Assembly (NCBI GenBank): GCA_016293865.1
Contig: JAEDDG010000003.1
Coordinates: forward strand, 1 to 64,000
From: Oscillospiraceae bacterium
GTDB taxonomy: Bacteria > Bacillota > Clostridia > Oscillospirales > Oscillospiraceae
Length of the DNA stretch: 64,000 nt
Direction: 5' to 3'
Part shown: one piece after another, positions 59,933-64,000 of the stretch
Layout: the number at the start of each line of letters is the position of its first letter
Numbering within the stretch: the stretch's first letter is position 1
The notes under the pieces: generated by a model
What the model was told of the DNA's origin: nothing
The model's database searches: none
The model's input: only the letters and a program-made list of their open reading frames with translations
Position numbers and translations under genes: made by a program

Positions 59933-61108
59933 TCAGTTCAGGAAATCCTTCAGTTTCTTGCTGCGGCTGGGATGACGGAGCTTCCGCAGCGCCTTTGCCT
60001 CTATCTGACGGATACGTTCACGGGTCACATTGAATTCCTTGCCCACTTCTTCCAGCGTGCGCGTACGGCCGTCCTCCAGGCCGAAGCGCAGACGCAGGAC
60101 CTTCTCCTCGCGGGGCGTCAGCGTGCTCAGCACTTCCATCAGCTGCTCCTTCAGCAGTGTAAAGGACGCAGCCTCCGCCGGTTCAGACGCATCCTCATCG
60201 GGGATGAAGTCGCCCAGATGGCTGTCCTCCTCCTCGCCGATGGGCGTTTCCAGAGAGACGGGCTCCTGTGCAATTTTCAGAATATCGCGGACCTTGTCCA
60301 CAGGCATATTCATTTCTTCGGCAATTTCTTCCGGCGTGGGATCATGGCCGAGCTCCTGCAGAAGCTGGCGGGAAACACGGATGACCTTGTTGATGGTCTC
60401 CACCATATGCACGGGGATGCGGATGGTCCGGGCCTGGTCGGCAATGGCCCGGGTAATGGCCTGCCGGATCCACCAGGTGGCATACGTGGAGAATTTATAG
60501 CCTTTTGTATAATTGAATTTTTCAACCGCCTTGATCAGGCCCAGATTTCCTTCCTGGATCAGATCGAGAAACAGCATGCCGCGGCCCACGTAACGCTTGG
60601 CGATACTGACAACCAGACGCAGGTTGGCCTCCGCCATACGCTGCTTGGCCTGCTCGTCGCCTTCAGCCATGCGCTTGGCCAGTTCGATTTCCTCCTCCGG
60701 CGTCAGCAGGCTGACCTTGCCGATCTCCTTGAGATACATGCGCACCGGGTCGTCAATGCTGAATGAATCCATCAGCGCATCGGTGTCCGCCAGTTCTTCC
60801 TTGGAGATTTCCTCAATGTTTTCCAGTTCTTCCAGATCCGGCGCCACATCGTCATCCGGCATGACAACCATGCTGTCTTCCTCTGTGGCGTCAATGCCCA
60901 GGTTTTCAAGGGTATCGTAGAACTTATCAATCTGATCCTGGTCCAGGTTCATTTCCTCCAGCACATCCAGCAATTCCTTGGCGCTGAGCATGCCTTTTTT
61001 CTTGCCCTCCTCAATCAGGGCGTTCAGCCGTTCCTGATTGGACAGTTCCGGATTCTTGGCCGGATTTTTCTCTGTATCGGCCGCTGTTTTTTTCTTTTTC
61101 TGTTCCAT
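59933..61108 (-). CDS. rpoD: Primary sigma factor RpoD (SigA)
   Basis: A 391-aa housekeeping sigma factor. Region 1.1 is acidic and variable, region 1.2 has DDPVRMYLKEIGKVSLLT, region 2 has NLRLVVSIAKRYVGRGMLFL and YKFSTYATWWIRQAITRAIA, region 3 GHDPTPEEIAEEMN, region 4 LREEKVLRLRFGL-like residues and VTRERIRQIEAKALRKLRHP. It follows dnaG by six bases with its ribosome binding site (GGAGG) overlapping the dnaG end, the classic dnaG-rpoD pair. The many TTGACA/TATAAT-like promoters in the window are what this factor should read. Confidence 0.97.
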   Translation of the reverse strand: MEQKKKKTAADTEKNPAKNPELSNQERLNALIEEGKKKGMLSAKELLDVLEEMNLDQDQIDKFYDTLENLGIDATEEDSMVVMPDDDVAPDLEELENIEEISKEELADTDALMDSFSIDDPVRMYLKEIGKVSLLTPEEEIELAKRMAEGDEQAKQRMAEANLRLVVSIAKRYVGRGMLFLDLIQEGNLGLIKAVEKFNYTKGYKFSTYATWWIRQAITRAIADQARTIRIPVHMVETINKVIRVSRQLLQELGHDPTPEEIAEEMNMPVDKVRDILKIAQEPVSLETPIGEEEDSHLGDFIPDEDASEPAEAASFTLLKEQLMEVLSTLTPREEKVLRLRFGLEDGRTRTLEEVGKEFNVTRERIRQIEAKALRKLRHPSRSKKLKDFLN

Positions 61109-61114
61109 TATCCT

Positions 61115-62860
61115 TTATCCTCCGTACCCTTTTTTTCGTCTGATCAGTTCGGCGGCAGCCGCCAGGTCGTCCGGCGCGGTCTTTTTCAGCCGCTGCATCC
61201 TGATTTTTTCTATGTAATCGCTCATGGCCTGCTCCGCATTGCCCATGGAGACAGGCTTCTGCGAAATTTCCGTCAGCCGCGAAATTTCCTCCGGCTCCAG
61301 CTCGCCGGACAGCGACGGAATGGCCGTCTGCCGGCCGGCAGACGCCCGGGATTTGATCAGCCCAAAGACCTTCCCGAGAAACGGCGAAGAAAAATCTTCC
61401 GCGCAAAGACGCGCATCGTCTGGAAGCAGAGCCGGGTCTGCCAGAAGCAGCCGGATCACGCCCTCCTCTGCCGCCGCTGAATAAACATCCTCATAGCGGA
61501 TGGAGCGCTCTCTGGGCTGAACCGTCACCGACGGGCGGATTTCATAGCGTTCGCGTTTTTTCTTTTCCTCCGCCAGCCGCCTTTTGAACGCCCTGTTCAC
61601 TTCGCTGGCCACAGCCTCCGGCGTCACGCCGGCCATGGCCGCCACCCTTCCGCCGTAGACCTCCCGCTCCACCGCGTTGGGCAGGCCTGAGAGCATCTGC
61701 GTGGCCTCCTTCAGGAACTGGACGCGCTGCTCGTCATTTTCAAGGTCATATTTGCTTTTGATGGCCAGGATCTGATAATCAATGCTGTTCTCGCTCTGAT
61801 TCAGAAGGACACGGAATGCATCCGGCCCGTTTTTCTGCAAAAACTCATCCGGATCCTTGGCTCCGGTCACATGCAGAACCTTCACATTGATCCCCGTGCT
61901 CTCCAGAATGCCGATGGCGCGTTTGGCCGCCTTCACGCCGGCCTCATCCGCATCATAGGAAATCACAACATTTTCCGTATAGCGCGCCATCAGCCGCGCC
62001 TGCTCCGGCGTCAGCGACGTTCCAAGCGACGCAACTGCACAGTCAAATCCCGCCTGATGCAGGGAGACGACATCGATATTTCCCTCAGCCAGAATCAGCA
62101 TGCCCTGTTTTGTCCGCTTGGCCAGATTCAGGGCGAACAGGTTTCTGCTCTTGCTGAAAACAAGCGTGTCCGGCGAGTTCAGATATTTGGGCTCGCCGTC
62201 CCCCAGAATGCGCCCTGAAAACCCGATTACACTGCCGCGGATATCAATGACCGGAAACATCAGCCGGTTGCGGAACGTATCGTAAATCCCGCCGGTCTTG
62301 TTTTTCTTTGCCAGCCCCGCATCCACCAGTTCATAGGCGGTATAGCCCTTTCTGGTCATGGCATCCGTCAGGCTGTTCCATGCGTCCGGCGCGGCGCCCA
62401 GGCCAAAACGCCTGACCATGGCGGCAGTGATGCCGCGGCGGTTGATGTACTCAACAGCGGCGCGGCCTTCCGGTTTTGACAGGTTCTCATAAAAAAAACG
62501 GGCTGCATCCCGGTTCAGTTCCAGCATTCTGGACCGGCGGCCGCGGCCGCCGGAAGCGTCGTCATCTTCCGGCACGTCCAGGTTGGCGCGCCTGGCCAGG
62601 AAGCGGACAGCATCCGGATAGGAAAGATTCTCAATTTCCATGATGAAATTGATCACACCGCCGCCTTTGCCGCAGCCGAAACAGTGATAGATCTGCTTGT
62701 CCGGCGACACGGAAAAGGACGGCGTCTTTTCACTGTGAAACGGACACAGGCCGAACAGGTTGCTTCCGCTGCGCTTCGTCAGGGCCACATAGCCGCCGAC
62801 CACATCGACGATATCGCTGCGGGCAATCAGCTCATCCAGAAAACGCTCCGGAAAAGCCAT
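61115..62860 (-). CDS. dnaG: DNA primase DnaG
   Basis: A 581-aa primase. The N-terminal CHC2 zinc finger (LCPFHSEKTPSFSVSPDKQI then YHCFGCGKGG) is followed by the catalytic core with RLMFPVIDIRGSVIGFSGR, the TOPRIM domain (LAEGNIDVVSLHQAGF, VISYDADEAG) and a C-terminal helicase-binding region. Length is normal. It lies between the dGTPase-like gene and rpoD. Confidence 0.96.
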   Translation of the reverse strand: MAFPERFLDELIARSDIVDVVGGYVALTKRSGSNLFGLCPFHSEKTPSFSVSPDKQIYHCFGCGKGGGVINFIMEIENLSYPDAVRFLARRANLDVPEDDDASGGRGRRSRMLELNRDAARFFYENLSKPEGRAAVEYINRRGITAAMVRRFGLGAAPDAWNSLTDAMTRKGYTAYELVDAGLAKKNKTGGIYDTFRNRLMFPVIDIRGSVIGFSGRILGDGEPKYLNSPDTLVFSKSRNLFALNLAKRTKQGMLILAEGNIDVVSLHQAGFDCAVASLGTSLTPEQARLMARYTENVVISYDADEAGVKAAKRAIGILESTGINVKVLHVTGAKDPDEFLQKNGPDAFRVLLNQSENSIDYQILAIKSKYDLENDEQRVQFLKEATQMLSGLPNAVEREVYGGRVAAMAGVTPEAVASEVNRAFKRRLAEEKKKRERYEIRPSVTVQPRERSIRYEDVYSAAAEEGVIRLLLADPALLPDDARLCAEDFSSPFLGKVFGLIKSRASAGRQTAIPSLSGELEPEEISRLTEISQKPVSMGNAEQAMSDYIEKIRMQRLKKTAPDDLAAAAELIRRKKGYGG

Positions 62861-62920
62861 GGCTTCCCTCCTCCCATTATTTCCAAATTGCCGTTTCTGA
62901 TACTGAAAGAAAGCAAAAAC

Positions 62921-63934
62921 TCACAAAACAGACCAGGAAGACGGAATAAAAATTTCGCTGAATTTGCTGACGGCAAAATGATCCGTCATTCCGGACACGT
63001 AGTCGCAGACGGCCCGTGCAAGGCCGTCGTCCGCCGCAATGGTCCGGTAATCCTCCGGAAGCTTCTCCGGGTGGGCGGTATAGTACTCAAAAATGGCGCT
63101 GAGAATCCCGTAAACCTTGGATTCCTCGCTTTTGCATTTCATATTCAGATAAACGTTGCAGTACATGAAATCGTGAAACGTATCCATCACAGCGGCAACC
63201 TGCGGACCCATGCACACAACGCCCCTGTGGTAACTGGCCTCAACGATATCACGGATGGCCGTATCAATCCGCACACTGTAACGGCCGCCCAGAACGCCGC
63301 TGATCTCCTCCGGTATGTCCCGGTCGGACAGAATCCCGGCGCGCGCCGCGTCGTCCACGTCATGGTTTATGTATGCGATTCTGTCTGCCAGACGCACAAC
63401 CTGCCCCTCCAGCGTATCGGCCAGCGGGTCGTTCGTATGGCGGACAATGCCGTTGCGCACCTCGGCCGTCAGATTCAGGCCGCGGCCGTCCTTCTCCAGC
63501 CGGTCCACCACGCGCAGGCTCTGCTCATAATGACGGAATCCTCCACTGTCCTCCATCAGAATATTCAGCGCCCGTTCGCCGGCATGGCCGAAGGGCGTGT
63601 GGCCCAAGTCATGGCCCAGCGCAATGGCCTCCGTCAGATCCTCATTGAGCTCCAGCGCCCGTGAAATCGTCCGTGCAATCCGCGTGACCTCCAGCGTATG
63701 GGTCAGCCGCGTCCGGTAATGATCCCCTTCCGGCTGCAGGAAAACCTGGGTTTTGTGCTTCAGCCGGCGGAAAGACTTGCTGTGCGTAATGCGGTCAATG
63801 TCCCTTTGGAAACAGGTCCGCACCTCGCACGCCGGCTCCGGACGGACACGCCCCGCAGATTCACGGGCCAGCTTGCCGTATGGGCAGATCATGTATTCCT
63901 CCAGTTTTTCGCGTTTTTCCCGGATGTTCAGCAT
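62921..63934 (-). CDS. dGTP triphosphohydrolase-like HD-domain protein
   Basis: A 337-aa HD-superfamily protein of the deoxyguanosinetriphosphate triphosphohydrolase-like group. Metal ligands are visible in TRLTHTLEVTRIARTISRAL and in ALGHDLGHTPFGHAGERAL, with a distal Asp in ADRIAYINHDVDDA. The N-terminus SKSFRRLKHKTQVFLQPEGD is typical. It hydrolyses dNTPs to nucleoside and triphosphate in the characterised homologues. GGGG precedes the ATG. The position directly upstream of dnaG-rpoD is common in Clostridia. Confidence 0.93.
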   Translation of the reverse strand: MLNIREKREKLEEYMICPYGKLARESAGRVRPEPACEVRTCFQRDIDRITHSKSFRRLKHKTQVFLQPEGDHYRTRLTHTLEVTRIARTISRALELNEDLTEAIALGHDLGHTPFGHAGERALNILMEDSGGFRHYEQSLRVVDRLEKDGRGLNLTAEVRNGIVRHTNDPLADTLEGQVVRLADRIAYINHDVDDAARAGILSDRDIPEEISGVLGGRYSVRIDTAIRDIVEASYHRGVVCMGPQVAAVMDTFHDFMYCNVYLNMKCKSEESKVYGILSAIFEYYTAHPEKLPEDYRTIAADDGLARAVCDYVSGMTDHFAVSKFSEIFIPSSWSVL

Positions 63935-64000
63935 AACGCGTCCCCTTCCCGCAGTTTTCAGACCGCACTGTTTGTATATACGCCGCAGACCGCCGAAACC

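Noticed and set aside
1..64000. tRNA or rRNA genes, CRISPR arrays, insertion sequences, prophage genes, replication origin
   Set aside because: I looked through the intergenic regions on both strands and found no TPsiC-like tRNA arms, regular short repeats with spacers, transposase or integrase motifs, or DnaA-box clusters. A tRNA or covariance-model scan would be needed to be certain.

Overview
The window looks like chromosomal DNA of a moderately GC-rich, endospore-forming Firmicute of the class Clostridia, probably an Oscillospirales-like gut anaerobe. The evidence is its sporulation genes (sipL, spoVM, yqfC, yqfD, ylbJ, ylmC/ymxH), Gram-positive gene orders (yqfC-yqfD-phoH-ybeY-era-yqzL-recO; mraZ-rsmH-ftsL-pbp-murE), strong GGAGG ribosome binding sites, a tetrahydrofolate riboswitch, HPr with both His15 and Ser46, and a MurE with the meso-DAP signature DNPR. 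The taxon is an inference. I see no rRNA, tRNA, CRISPR array, transposase or phage genes.

Layout. 1-2.1 kb: intact yebC, and 1.2 kb away a displaced second copy of its 3' end, separated by an AT-rich stretch with one orphan membrane-anchored protein gene. 2.2-4.3 kb: a spore-envelope operon (small membrane protein, SpoVM, SipL). 4.4-15.1 kb: a carbohydrate-use locus. It has a YesM/YesN two-component system, a GH20 hexosaminidase, a URO-D-family protein and an AraC regulator on the minus strand, divergent from a sugar ABC importer (binding protein and two permeases, no ATPase). 15.2-17.6 kb: a polar amino acid ABC importer whose binding protein appears circularly permuted, the most unusual protein in the window. 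17.7-24 kb: lower glycolysis (pgk, tpiA, gpmI, eno) in line behind trmL and a D-amino-acid aminotransferase gene. 24.1-26.1 kb: folT-folC under a THF riboswitch. 26.2-39 kb: the dcw cluster from mraZ to ftsZ, lacking murC, murD, murF and ftsA. 39-44 kb: an unknown deacetylase-like protein, a coiled-coil protein, coaD, rsmD, uvrC, ptsH. 44-51.5 kb: mutS2, recO, yqzL, era, ybeY, phoH, yqfD, yqfC. 51.6-54 kb (plus strand): ylbJ, a small Cys-rich protein and a cation/Ca2+ exchanger. 54-58 kb: tsf-rpsB, ylmC, and mgtE with a structured leader carrying two overlapping small ORFs. 58.2-64 kb: a frameshifted AI-2E-family transporter, then rpoD, dnaG and a dGTPase-like gene.

How the genes fit together. 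Most of the window is core information processing, envelope growth and sporulation, almost all on the minus strand. The accessory part is the 4.4-15 kb sugar locus: the sensor kinase and regulators presumably control uptake of an N-acetylhexosamine-containing glycan trimmed by the cytoplasmic GH20. Regulatory elements are unusually legible: good sigma-A-type promoters with 17-bp spacers precede yebC, uroD, the amino acid binding protein gene, trmL, ftsZ, mraZ, ptsH, rpsB and mgtE, and strong intrinsic terminators close most units. All functional statements come from reading motifs and family resemblance; no database search was run.
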